A stretch of DNA of 64,000 nt from CAYQJS01 sp964417895 (GTDB taxonomy: Bacteria; Chloroflexota; UBA6077; SHYK01): positions 161,963-225,962 of the forward strand of contig CAYQJS010000002.1 in assembly GCA_964417895.1 (NCBI GenBank). The letters run 5' to 3'. The notes below the pieces were generated by a model, which saw only the letters and a list, made by a program, of their open reading frames with translations, was not told the DNA's origin and did not search any database. Position numbers and translations under genes: made by a program. Shown here in pieces: positions 1 to 8,615 of this stretch; position 1 is the first letter of the stretch; the number at the start of each line of letters is the position of its first letter.

Positions 1-1033
1 CGGCCCCGCCGGTCACCAGACACCGCCGCACTCCGATGTTGCGGAGAATGCGGTGCAGTGGGGTGAAGCCGAAGGCGCTGTTGCCCTTCTTTTCCACGAC
101 TATGTCGGAAGGCTGCTGCTGCAAGCCTTCCAGGAACTGGGCCCCCCAGCTTCCCAGCTGCCGATAGGGAACGCCTGCAGGACGGGCGTGCATTACGGGG
201 GCCACGCGGGAGCGGGCGTCGTCCAGCAGATCCGGCCGCCGGGCACCTCCGGCAAGAACCACCGGCCATCCAAGTTCCCTCATCGCCGCCATCAGCTCCC
301 GATTGTTCGCTATGAGCCGTTGGAGGTTCTCATCTTCGCTGGCATCCGGGTCGCCCTTGAGCAGCTCGTTCTGCATGTCCACGATGACGAGGGCGCAGCC
401 AGGCCCGCCCTCTCGGGAAGAATGCGCGGGGGCATGCGCGGCTTCCTCAAGCGCCTGTGCTGACACGAATTCCGCGCGGTGTTTGAACGTGTCGAGCGAG
501 GCCGAGCCTCTCGGAGGGACCGCGTCCTGCGCGACGAACACCGCGTAGTGCAGAAGCGCGGCCATGCGCGCTGTGCTGCTGATGGAGTGCCCGAGCCCTC
601 CAGCGAGGACGCACTGATCGACCCCCAGGTTGGCGAGCAGACGGTCGAGAAAGGTGTGCTGAAAGGCCGAGAGACCTTTCTTCACCACCAGGTGGTCGCC
701 GGCCTCCGGCCGCAGCCCGTCCACCAGCTCCGCGCCCCGCGTTCCCTCAACCAGAAAGCGGCTCTCGGCGTTAAGCCCACGGTCGAGCCACGGAAGGGGC
801 AGAGCGCAGTCGGCGTAGTCGGGGTGAAAGGTCGTTGTGACGAATACGACGGGGCGACCTGCCTGGCGCATAACCGCGGCGAGGTACCTACAGCTCTCAG
901 ACAGCACGGCGACCTCTTCCGCCGACATGTCCCTGAAGCCGAGGCGCGCGAGGACGCCATCGTCGTCCAGGATGTCGCGTTGCATATCCATGATGACGAG
1001 CGCCGAGCGCCCAATCTCTAACGGTACGATCAT
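1..1033 (-). CDS. Tandem isochorismatase-fold (cysteine hydrolase family) protein, 3' end cut by window edge
   Basis: The frame is open from an ATG at 1033, with GAGGAG a few bases upstream, to the window edge (344 codons seen). It encodes two consecutive isochorismatase/nicotinamidase-like domains. Domain 1 (about 8-175) has the Asp of IMDMQ (D16) and the Lys of VVKKG (K118/K119). Where the family usually has the nucleophilic Cys (pattern VCVESTARDA), it reads HSISSTARMA, so the position is Ser150. Domain 2 (from about 212) repeats the Asp motif IVDMQ (D219) and the Lys motif VVEKKG, but the window ends before its Cys region. The family hydrolyses amides or vinyl ethers such as nicotinamide, isochorismate or N-carbamoyl compounds; the substrate here is unknown. 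Domain 1 may be non-catalytic, or use a Cys-independent chemistry as EntB-type isochorismatases do. Confidence 0.85.
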   Translation of the reverse strand, partial: MIVPLEIGRSALVIMDMQRDILDDDGVLARLGFRDMSAEEVAVLSESCRYLAAVMRQAGRPVVFVTTTFHPDYADCALPLPWLDRGLNAESRFLVEGTRGAELVDGLRPEAGDHLVVKKGLSAFQHTFLDRLLANLGVDQCVLAGGLGHSISSTARMAALLHYAVFVAQDAVPPRGSASLDTFKHRAEFVSAQALEEAAHAPAHSSREGGPGCALVIVDMQNELLKGDPDASEDENLQRLIANNRELMAAMRELGWPVVLAGGARRPDLLDDARSRVAPVMHARPAGVPYRQLGSWGAQFLEGLQQQPSDIVVEKKGNSAFGFTPLHRILRNIGVRRCLVTGGA

Positions 1034-1149
1034 GGCGACGCTCCTCGCTGAATTCGTCGGCTCGCGGGGCCGCGACGTGGCCAATATAGCACGCTGCCTC
1101 GGTCAAGGTTCAGGCTACAATGCGCGCTGAGCCGAAGGTAGTCGTGCTG

Positions 1150-1320
1150 ATGTACGCCCTCATCAGATCAGGACTCATGCTGGCCTTTCTCCTCCTGATG
1201 GCTGGTCGAACACCGGCTACTGGGCCCGCTCGGTCCGAAAACGCGGCGGCCGACCCTCCTACCCGGCGGATCAAGTCCCTTACGAATCGAGTTCCGTGCT
1301 CAAGTGCTGAGCTGCGGTAG
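1150..1320 (+). pseudogene. Relic of a solute-binding lipoprotein N-terminus
   Basis: Reading from the ATG at 1150 gives a typical lipoprotein signal peptide (hydrophobic run LMLAFLLLMAG) followed by TPATGPARSEN and RRIKSLTNRV. This matches the layout of the intact family-5 binding lipoproteins in this window, whose mature chain starts with a linker and then a strand such as KTLIIGIV. The lipobox Cys is replaced by Arg (GRTP instead of GCTP), and the frame stops after 57 codons with nothing homologous behind it. I read it as a decayed 5' remnant of an eighth binding-protein gene. A chance match of a hydrophobic stretch is possible. Confidence 0.4.
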
Positions 1321-1476
1321 TCAGACCGAGATGGGCGAGATGCTTACGCAGCCGCTGGTTCGGACAGTCGCTTCGCTCACAGCGCCGCCACGTCATACCC
1401 CTCCAGGTCGCGCACTTGGACGTGCTCGCCAGCGCAGCGCTGCTCGATTCGAGATCAATCACCACGGAGACGGGCT

Positions 1477-1626
1477 TCACTGGACGCGCTCCCGCAGGCC
1501 AGCGACGGTTACCCACTCGGGCTGCATGCTGTTCAGACCGGCCGGGCCGCCGGCGAAAGCCAACAGAAAGATGGCCCTCAAGCCCATGCCGTGAACCACG
1601 GTCCACAAATCAAACGTCAGCGACAT
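1477..1626 (-). pseudogene. Truncated membrane-protein N-terminus
   Basis: A 49-codon frame starts at ATG 1626 and reads MSLTFDLWTVVHGMGLRAIF, then LLAFAGGPAG, then a stop. It looks like the first transmembrane helix of a larger membrane protein of unknown function that I associate with Chloroflexota and Acidobacteria genomes. No continuation in another frame is convincing, so this is probably a gene remnant. The family memory is weak, and a chance frame cannot be excluded. Confidence 0.3.
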
Positions 1627-2400
1627 GAGCCAGCCCCCGCTCCAGTACTGCCAATGCTGCTGCGTTCTACAGCTTCAGCCATCGCCACGAGTGCGTGGCA
1701 CCGTCTGGGTCAAGGGACACGTCGATCCCTTAGGCCAAGGGTCGAGCGACGATCCGTAAATAACACGCTATGCGTTCATAGCGTCTGCTCTGTCGGGCGA
1801 GAATGCCGGCCATGAGTGACGACGCCCCAATCCTTCGCCACGCAGCCGGAGCGCTCCTCATCGTTCGAGAGCGAAGACGATCTCACGCGCTATTCGAACG
1901 ACGAGGAACGACAGCGGGTTCTTCGACTGAAGCACGAGTCGGTGCGGGGCGCGCTGCTGATCAAAGGGACGCTGGCTTGATCTTCGTTTGCGAGCGAACC
2001 CTGCAGATCTGATCCGGCGAGGTATCGGCGAGTCGCATCGCGTCACTGCGGTCGGGAGGAGGGCCCACTATCGTGGGATGGTGGGCCGCGAAGTGGGCGT
2101 TGCTCATAATGAACCAGCCTAGTCAGCGCCTGGGGACTTGGCCTGAGGTAGACAGATGGATGCACGAACGACGCTCGTCGGGCCGGAGGCCGGCTCGGTG
2201 GTGGACACTGCGCCGGCCGGTGGCCCTGCGAAATGATGGGCGATCATAGGCCAGCGCTCGGCGTACGAGGAATGGCACGCGCGCTCGCGACCTGCCACTA
2301 TCACTTGATCGTGAACCGTTAGATCGAGCCGAGCGCGGATGCTCTGCCGGGCCGTGCCCCTTGCGGTGATCTCAGGAACTTCGAGATTCAACGCTCAAGG
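1627..2400. other. Stretch without a recognisable gene
   Basis: Only short frames of unlike composition exist here. The longest (2119-2391 minus, TTG start, 90 codons) directly follows the SRPBCC gene but has no motif I recognise and an arginine/serine-rich composition typical of shadow frames. The stretch probably holds decayed sequence, like the rest of the first 22 kb. Confidence 0.5.
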
Positions 2401-2844
2401 TTAGTGCGCGGAGGACTCCAGCACGGACTTTATCCGCGCCAGCCTCTGGCTCCAGACCTGCTCCCCCTTGCGGTTTAGGACCGGAGAGAGCAACTTGAAT
2501 GGGCCGAGCGGATTCGAGTCGCCTCGGAACGTAACCCTCGTTCCTCCGTCGGTCTCCTCGAAGGTAAGATCGCATTTGGGCCGCATTGGCCCGATCTCCG
2601 CTTCGAATTCGATCTTCCGGTTGGTCTCGACCCCGGTGAACCGCGTCGCCGTTTCCCTCACCTTCCCGAGGTTCTGCTGACGGAACCGGAACATCGTCCC
2701 TGGCCCGACCGGTCCATCCGGCGTCTTCACGATGGAGCCTACGCTTGGGTCGGTCTTCGGCGCATTCTCGTCGAGGGCAAGAAAAAAGCCAAAGACCTCG
2801 CCCACCGGCCGCGCGATCACCACTGTGGACTCCATCTTCGCCAT
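2401..2844 (-). CDS. SRPBCC family protein (polyketide cyclase/CoxG-like fold)
   Basis: This 147-residue protein fits the START/SRPBCC helix-grip fold. The first strand carries the family opening STVVIARPVGEVFGFFLAL (binding-pocket start), followed by a VGSIVKTP/GPVGPGTMFRF hairpin, the long ATRFTGVETNRKIEFEAEI strand pair, TFEETDGGTRVTFRGD, and a C-terminal helix (residues about 120-145) that closes the ligand cavity. Such proteins bind small hydrophobic ligands in the cytoplasm; the ligand cannot be told from sequence. GAGGG lies 6 bases upstream of the ATG. It stands alone, next to decayed DNA. Confidence 0.85.
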   Translation of the reverse strand: MAKMESTVVIARPVGEVFGFFLALDENAPKTDPSVGSIVKTPDGPVGPGTMFRFRQQNLGKVRETATRFTGVETNRKIEFEAEIGPMRPKCDLTFEETDGGTRVTFRGDSNPLGPFKLLSPVLNRKGEQVWSQRLARIKSVLESSAH

Positions 2845-3165
2845 CGCGCACCCTCTTTCACCCGCGGTCGGCTCATACTAACGTCATCCCGCGCCCCGCC
2901 TTCATCCGCCGGACCGCTGATGCGCCCGGCGTGCGTCGCGGCACTGTTCAACGCGCTGCTGGCCGCCCGACGCTCCGACCGACCCGTGGCTGACTCCGGC
3001 GGCCCAACCGCCCGGGACGCCGTCTGACCGAACTAGCACCAGCGGTTAGTTATGCCCAGAAACTGACGGCAGGCAGGACACACTAGGACGCAATCGTGTT
3101 TGGGCAATGGGACGGCTGGGAGCCCAGTGGCACGCGGTGACCAGCAGGCGATCTGTGGCAATCTC
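2845..3165. other. Intergenic stretch, nothing recognised
   Basis: About 320 bases between two minus-strand genes. I see no open frame with coding character, no tRNA and no clear hairpin terminator. Confidence 0.5.
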
Positions 3166-3630
3166 TCATTCCCAGGGTTCCACGCGAATCCTCACCGCCG
3201 TTCCGGTGGTCCTGTTCGTCTCGGTCAGGTTCCCCTCGACATCGAAGTTCTCGACGAACGCTTCGCTACTCCACGCGTTGTCCGAATCCTCGAAGCGGAT
3301 ACGCTGGCGCAGCCTGACAGTTCCACGGAAACTACCGTCCTCGCTGAACAGCAGAGCCACGAACGTCGTTAGAAACTCTCGCTCGCCGGTCTGGGTCCAC
3401 GAACCGTGCCCGGGGCTGCGGTACGGATGATTGACATTCGTAAGAATCATCGTGCCGTCAGAACTGAAGGTGTAGAGAGCGGTGCCTGATGCAGCGCCGA
3501 TCGCTGCTCGTGTCTGAACCCACGAACCGACGAGGAGTGCGCGTTCTTCAGCTTCCTCTGCGTCAACAACTGCCGGCAACCAGAGCATCACCAAAGCAAG
3601 CACGGGAGCAGCCAGAAAGCGTCTGTTCAT
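3166..3630 (-). CDS. Secreted lipocalin-like protein of unknown function
   Basis: The start at ATG 3630 is preferred over an upstream in-frame one because GAGGAGAG precedes it at good spacing and a signal peptide follows (MNRRFLAAPVLALVMLWLPA, cleavage near VDA-EE). The mature part of about 130 residues begins with LVGSWVQTRA, then TFSSDGTMILTN, GHGSWTQTGEREF and VRLRQRIRFEDSDNA. This is the repeated beta-hairpin style of small calycin/lipocalin-like proteins with a GxW motif in the first strand. It should be exported and may bind a hydrophobic ligand. Function unknown. Confidence 0.75.
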   Translation of the reverse strand: MNRRFLAAPVLALVMLWLPAVVDAEEAEERALLVGSWVQTRAAIGAASGTALYTFSSDGTMILTNVNHPYRSPGHGSWTQTGEREFLTTFVALLFSEDGSFRGTVRLRQRIRFEDSDNAWSSEAFVENFDVEGNLTETNRTTGTAVRIRVEPWE

Positions 3631-3856
3631 CACGACTCTCCTCACGTTTCGGCACGCGGCGAGCAAGCCGCATCCCGTGGTCCCTAGAATCACCGATTGC
3701 ACGGAGGCGCATCAATGCCTGACGCCTAAAGGACTCGTTGTTGGACGACGTTAGACGACGGCCGACACAGACACTAAGGGAGATTAGCGCTTCCCCATTG
3801 CTGGGGGCGTGCCGTGATAACCTCACCTGCGTCGGGGACTTGGGGGACTTTATAGA

Positions 3857-4075
3857 GTGGTCGAGCCCAGCAATCAGTTACTGGACAACGCTCTCGATTT
3901 CATAGACCGAGCGGCCAATGATCTATGGGACGAAAGACTCACTCCTGAACAGCAGTCGAAGTACGCGACCATCGAACTTTACGAGGCGTTAGAGCTCGTA
4001 CTAAAAGCGTCTCATGGAAGAGCACTGGTCTCTCATTCTTCGCGATCAGGATCGATACAAGAAGGGCTCGTTTGA
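3857..4075 (+). pseudogene. N-terminal part of a frameshifted HEPN-domain gene
   Basis: From a GTG at 3857 the frame encodes an all-helical start (LLDNALDFIDRAANDLW, then YATIELYEALELVLKA) and then loses sense. The protein continues in the next frame at about 4008 (RLMEEHWSLILRD). The usual sequence at the joint would be LKARLMEEHWSLI, so a single base appears gained or two lost near 4005. The two parts together form one HEPN-like gene. A +1 programmed shift is possible in principle, but no stimulatory element is apparent. Confidence 0.6.
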
Positions 4076-4793
4076 GCAGGGCGATTTCATATCCGTAACT
4101 TTTGACGCAGCCTGTGATCGTCTTTCCTCAATCTGCGAAGTCCAAATCCCACCCGAAGCCCTGAACGCTTTCAATGAACTACGCCGCTACAGGAACAGGT
4201 ACGTGCATTTCGCCTCCAAAGACGAACGGACAGCGGTGATCGCCGTCCAGATCAGAGCTTGGCACCACATGTACCGCTTGCTAGAGGAGGGATTCCTGCG
4301 GGGGGTGTCGATTCCAAAGGATGGCTATGCTACGGGCCGAGCGCACCGCTTGGTGGACATCCGTAAGAAGCTCATGCGTTCTGAGGACTTCATCGAGCAG
4401 CGGTACGCAGCAGCGCGGGACGAGATCGAACGCAGACGGGCGGGAGGTGAGCTCGTGCTTATGTGTGCCACCTGCGAGCGCGAATCTCTGCTTGTAGGTG
4501 ACGGTTACCCCTTCTGTCCCGTGTGCGGCACCGAAACTTACCCAACTGTGGCAGCCGATGACTACGCCAGGTACAACGACCCCGGATGGAAACACCCTAA
4601 GCACGGCATCGATGATGAAGTCTTGACTTGCCCGGAATGTGGTGAGGAAGCCGTAGTGGAGATTGGCGAAGAGTTGGAAGAGGTCGCCAGGCAAAAGGTG
4701 GAGGAGTACCCTAGAGACGAGCCAGGCTTGGACTGGGAAACGATTCACGTTTGCCTGGCTTGTGGCAGGATCCTGCCGGACTGGGCCGTTTAG
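4014..4793 (+). pseudogene. C-terminal part of the frameshifted HEPN / zinc-ribbon gene
   Basis: This 259-residue frame holds the core of the helical domain with the HEPN signature R-x4-H (R60-N-R-Y-V-H65 in ELRRYRNRYVHF). It then has a helical linker and two C4-type zinc ribbons: CATC with FCPVCG near residues 152-175, and CPECG with CLACGR near 208-255. HEPN proteins with this motif are often metal-independent RNases of toxin or abortive-infection systems, and the ribbons could bind nucleic acid. The true N-terminus lies in the frame starting at 3857, so as it stands the gene is split. A truncated product from ATG 4014 would still keep the R-x4-H helix but lose the first helices. Confidence 0.6.
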
Positions 4794-4870
4794 CTGAGGG
4801 TCTTGCTCCACACCCGCAAGGGCCGTCTACCATTCCGTCGCATCGCTATGAGCGGATAGTCGCCGCAACC

Positions 4871-5014
4871 CTACGCGAATTGGAAGAGTTGGACGTTCGA
4901 GGACCAGTTCTCGCTAAACGCCACATAAAGCCCCGAGAACGGAGAGTTCGCCGGTATCCGCAGCTCATCAAGAGTGCCACGCGCATCCCGCGTAGTGATC
5001 GTTGTAAGTGGCAT
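4871..5014 (-). CDS. Small ORF of 47 codons, unknown
   Basis: The ATG at 5014 has a good GGGAGAGAG ribosome site and follows the binding-protein gene ending at 5095 on the same strand by 80 bases. The peptide (MPLTTITTRDARGTLDELR, then IPANSPFSGLYVAF) has protein-like composition but no recognisable family. It could be a short gene cotranscribed with the binding protein or the start of a truncated one. Confidence 0.3.
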   Translation of the reverse strand: MPLTTITTRDARGTLDELRIPANSPFSGLYVAFSENWSSNVQLFQFA

Positions 5015-5094
5015 GGCTCTCTCCCTACGCGCGGACCAGGGCATGGTGCCCAGCCGCGGGGGAGGCAGCTGGGCTGGAACCGGTGAGGTTGTCG

Positions 5095-6813
5095 CTATCC
5101 GATGTCCCACAGGTGGATGTTCCACGAGGTCACCCGCTGCGCTGGAAGCACGCCAGTCACGCCGCGGACCCCTGTCCGAATGGCCGAGACGTCGGAGCTG
5201 TACGCGATCGGGATGTAGAGCCCGCGGTCCAGCAGATACTTAACCATGTCCGCCGCAATCTCGTCCCGCTCGGAACTCCTCACCGTGCTCAGCAGTCGAT
5301 CGTAGAGCGCATCGTAGACGGGATCGGAGTAGGCACCAGGGTTGGCACCCCTCCATCCGCGCTGCTGGGTGCTGATCTCCTTCGTGATGTAGCCGTCAAA
5401 GGAAGCGTAGCTGAGGTCGGAGCTAGTGAACACCACGCCCGGGGTGCTGCTGTAGCCCTCGTCTTTCCCCGCGCTTCCAGCACTGGGGGGAATGATGTTC
5501 AACGTGGGCTGCAAGCCGGCGCGCTTCCAGTTGTCTTCGATGACCAGCAGCTGCGTCACGTTCGTCTGGATATCCCCCGTCACCGTCAGCTGGAGAGCGA
5601 AGGGCCGGCCGTCCGGGGATCGGTAGAGGCCTTCGGGGCCGCGGGTGAACCCGGCCTCCCCCAGGAGCCGGTGCGCCGCGTTCGGATCGAGGGATAGGTT
5701 GGGCAAGCCCCGTTGCTGCGCCAGCCGATAGGCCGGGTCCTCCCGGGGCAGCATGATGTCGTCGACGGCCGATAGCCCGTTCTGGACGGTGTCGACGATG
5801 CCCTGTCGGTCGACGAACTTCGTGACTGCCAGGCGGACGCGCGCATCGGGCACCCAGAGCGCGCTGGGGTCTCGGAAGTTCCAGAAACCGTGGCGCAGTT
5901 TGTTGTTGCTCAGGATGACTGTTCCCGCCCCGGCCGCCTGAAATTCGGTCGTCAGGATCTCAGCCTCCGACTCCTTCAGGGAGCCCACCGGGACGACGCC
6001 CAGCTCGCCGGCCTTGATCTGGACCAGGATCGCATTCGTGTCGCCGACGTAGCGAATGATGAGGCGGTCGATCTTGGGCTTGCCGAGGAAGTACTGGTCG
6101 AAGGCGTCGGCTTCGATATGGCTGCCTCGGACCCATTCCCGCATGCGATACGGGCCGAGCCCGATCCATTGCTCCGCCCAGGCGGAGTTAGCCGCGAGGG
6201 CAGCCGGGTCGCCCAACTCATACAGAGTGGCCAGTTGAGGATGGAGGGGCGGGAGAACTTCCAACCCCATGCGATTCGCGAAGACGTAGACGTTCTTCCA
6301 GGTCATGACGAGAGTCTGGTCGTCCGGCGCCGTCAGCTCGGCGATCTGGCGCACGATCGCTCCGCCTCGGGTGAAGGGGATGCTCTGGTCATTTCCGAAC
6401 TTGAAGCCCAACATGAAGTCCTGGGGAGTCACACGCCTGCCATCGTGCCACACGACATCGGGGCGCAGCTTCCAGGTAACCTCCATCCGGCCGTCGGCGA
6501 GGACCTTCCAGTCGCCGTTCTCTACGGTGGGGATCCGCTCCGCGACCCGAGGTTGCAACGTAGCCTGGTCGTTGAAGGCGGTGAGGCCCGCGTGGAAGAT
6601 GAATTTCGGCTCGGACCCGCCGGCCCCGCCTCCGTAGACGATCCCCGCCTCCTTGGGCTCGGCGTCGGTGACAATCCCGATTATGAGGGTCTTCGGTGCA
6701 GGCGCCGCCCCCTGTCCCGCCTCCTGGCCCGCGCTCTGGCCGCCCGGGGCGCATGCTGCGATCAGGAGCATCGCCAGACCCACAAAGCAGACGACGTTTG
6801 TTCTCAGCTTCAT
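5095..6813 (-). CDS. Family-5 (peptide/nickel-type) ABC transporter solute-binding lipoprotein
   Basis: A 572-residue SBP_bac_5 protein. Signal peptide MKLRTNVVCFVGLAMLLIAA ends in a lipobox with Cys21, so it should be anchored outside the cytoplasmic membrane. Family hallmarks: MTWKLRPDVVWHDGRRVTPQD (lid strand and HDG motif, about residues 113-132), the VGLGPYRM-type segment (WIGLGPYRMREW), PKIDRLIIRYVGDTN, and a DARVRLAVTKFVDRQ helix. It should bind a small organic solute and deliver it to a permease, but no permease or ATPase gene is adjacent. AAGGCGAG precedes the ATG. It is the only intact member of the set left of the IS21 remnant. Confidence 0.95.
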   Translation of the reverse strand: MKLRTNVVCFVGLAMLLIAACAPGGQSAGQEAGQGAAPAPKTLIIGIVTDAEPKEAGIVYGGGAGGSEPKFIFHAGLTAFNDQATLQPRVAERIPTVENGDWKVLADGRMEVTWKLRPDVVWHDGRRVTPQDFMLGFKFGNDQSIPFTRGGAIVRQIAELTAPDDQTLVMTWKNVYVFANRMGLEVLPPLHPQLATLYELGDPAALAANSAWAEQWIGLGPYRMREWVRGSHIEADAFDQYFLGKPKIDRLIIRYVGDTNAILVQIKAGELGVVPVGSLKESEAEILTTEFQAAGAGTVILSNNKLRHGFWNFRDPSALWVPDARVRLAVTKFVDRQGIVDTVQNGLSAVDDIMLPREDPAYRLAQQRGLPNLSLDPNAAHRLLGEAGFTRGPEGLYRSPDGRPFALQLTVTGDIQTNVTQLLVIEDNWKRAGLQPTLNIIPPSAGSAGKDEGYSSTPGVVFTSSDLSYASFDGYITKEISTQQRGWRGANPGAYSDPVYDALYDRLLSTVRSSERDEIAADMVKYLLDRGLYIPIAYSSDVSAIRTGVRGVTGVLPAQRVTSWNIHLWDIG

Positions 6814-6888
6814 CTCGCCTTCCCATGAATCGAATGACTGAGCGATTATAGTCGGGCCCGACCGCCCTACCGGGCTGGGGCTGGTTTA

Positions 6889-6987
6889 ATGGCCGAAGCA
6901 GCTGCCGGCGTCACTGTCACGCTCGTCGTCGACTCGAATGAGATCGACACCAAAAAGGCTCATCGAGCCCCAGGCGGTCGGATCTAA
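6889..6987 (+). pseudogene. Relic of a PRC-barrel/DUF2171-type gene C-terminus
   Basis: A 32-codon frame reading GVTVTLVVDSNEIDTKKAHR matches the end of the intact protein at 21808-22092 (PVTLAVDKNQIDTKKINEP). Nothing upstream encodes the PRC-barrel itself, so only the last third of a paralogue survives. The start codon shown is just the first ATG of the open stretch. Confidence 0.55.
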
Positions 6988-7229
6988 CGCCAGCCGGTAC
7001 CCCGGTCACCGCGAACCGCTCGGTTGAACAAAACGCTGGCCCGCAGGTTCAATTGACACGATCAAACGATAGTGGCGGACCGACTGGGCTTCGCTGGGCG
7101 GCGCGAGCTAAGCTTGGGTTTCGCCAGACCAGAAACTATGCAGAGGTGCTTGTCGTCATGCCCACATTCCGCCCTCTGCGCTGACCAACTCGCTGCTTTG
7201 CAAAGGCGCCGTGTAGCCGCGGTCGATTT

Positions 7230-7424
7230 AACGGAGTACAGCGACTCATTCGAAACCTGCAGGTCGGCGAGGGGGGTCATCTGACCCTCGAATCTAACGA
7301 ACAGAAGCAAACGGTGAAGCGTCGGCTGACCCGCGCCGCCCATCTGCTAGGACGGAGCGTTCGCTACCGTCGCAGCGAAGGCAACACCATCAGGTTCGAG
7401 TTGGTTACCTCGTCGGCCACCTGA
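7230..7424 (+). pseudogene. Fragment of a small conserved-looking protein without start codon
   Basis: This open frame reads RLIRNLQVGEGGHLTLESNE, then KQTVKRRLTRAAHLLGR, SVRYRRSEGNTIRFELV, then TGA at 7422-7424. It looks like a genuine basic alpha/beta protein end, but no ATG, GTG or TTG occurs in frame at a sensible place and the preceding sequence is unlike coding DNA. I take it as a 5'-truncated gene. No named family assigned. Confidence 0.4.
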
Positions 7425-7626
7425 GTCCCCGCCCGGTCAAACGCCGGATGGCACGAGGAACCAATCGTGCCGCCTCGTCTCGTGTCATAAGTCTGTTCAG
7501 ACGCCAGGCTGCTCTCGCGCAATCCCCCAGTTAGTCCGGTAGCATTGGGCGTCGAAATGGCTCCGGATCCGATTCCTGCCTAGACTGGCGGCGCTGTCGC
7601 TCGCCAATGACGGAGAGAAACCAGGA

Positions 7627-8580
7627 TTGTCCCCCTCTCAGCCCCACCCCCTCGCGATCTACCTCAACGACGTACGCGCTGTCTACTCCACGGGTATGGG
7701 CGTTAAGGAGACATCCTACTATCCGGCGCTCTCGAATCTACTGAATGCGGTCGGCGGTCGTCTGAAACCAAAGGTACAGTGCGTCTTTCAGCTCGCCAAC
7801 ATCGGCGCCGGGTCACCCGACGTTGGCCTATTCACGCCTGACCAGTTGCAGAAGAAGGGGGCTCTGCCACCACTCCAGCGACAAGTGCCGAGTCGCGGCG
7901 TCGTTGAGGTGAAGAGCCCGAAGGACGATGCGTGGCGCACGGCGGACGGCAAGCAAGTGACGAAATACTGGGGCCAGTACGGCCAGGTACTCGTCACCAA
8001 CCTCCGTGACTTCCTATTGGTCGGCAAGGACTCCGACGGCAACGCCGTAAAGTTGGAGGCGTACCGGCTCGCCTCGAGTGAAGCGGCATTCTTGGCCGCG
8101 ACGGCCGCCCCCGACCAGGTGGTGGAGAAGCATGCCGAGCTGTTCTTGGAGTACCTGCAGCGCGTCATGCAGTACCAGGCGGTCTTGGAGTCCCCAAGGG
8201 ATGTTGCCTGGTTCCTCGCCTCCTACGCTCGGGATGCTCGAATCCGGATCGAAGGGGTGGACCTGCCAGCATTGTCCAACCTGCGTGCAGCCCTAGAGGC
8301 GGGGCTCGGCCTCACCTTCGACAACGAGGAGGGCGAACACTTCTTCCGCAGCACGCTCATTCAGACTCTCTTCTACGGCATGTTTTCGGCCTGGCTACTG
8401 TGGCGGAAAAAGCCGGCATCCAGCACTTCCACCTTCGACTGGCGATCGGCGGCCTGGGAACTCAAGGTGCCCATGGTGCAGGCACTCTTTCATCAGCTCG
8501 CCGATCCGACCAGGCTGGGCCCGCTCGGTCTAGAGGAGGTACTTGACTGGGGCGCGGCCACGAGCTCCGCAAGGCGCTAG
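7627..8580 (+). pseudogene. Nuclease half of a frameshifted type IIG/ISP-like restriction-modification gene
   Basis: The N-terminal 310 residues of a fused restriction-modification enzyme. A PD-(D/E)xK nuclease core is visible: P64-D65 in AGSPDVGLF and E94-V-K96 in GVVEVKSP. It is followed by the helical connector typical of Eco57I/LlaBIII-like enzymes (FFRSTLIQTLFYGMFSAWLL). At about 8553, within GACTGGGGCGCGG, the sense frame is lost. This frame ends in a junk tail at 8578-8580, while the homologous continuation (ELRKALGVWYTPPEIVQYMV) runs in another frame into the methyltransferase half. The enzyme would cut DNA lacking its own adenine methylation. The start is TTG. Confidence 0.8.
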
Positions 8581-8615
8581 GCGTCTGGTACACGCCCCCA
8601 GAAATCGTCCAGTAC

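Noticed and set aside
53..1130. Several plus-strand open frames across the first kilobase
   Set aside because: They lie opposite the minus-strand isochorismatase-fold gene, which has motifs, ribosome site and start; the plus frames are compositional shadows.
2119..2391. Minus-strand 90-codon frame directly after the SRPBCC gene
   Set aside because: TTG start, no motif, arginine/serine-rich composition; no support beyond being open.
4005..4015. Programmed ribosomal frameshift in the HEPN gene
   Set aside because: The shift needed is +1 (or -2), with no classical slippery heptamer for -1 shifting and no clear downstream pseudoknot; neighbouring genes are also broken, so mutation is simpler.
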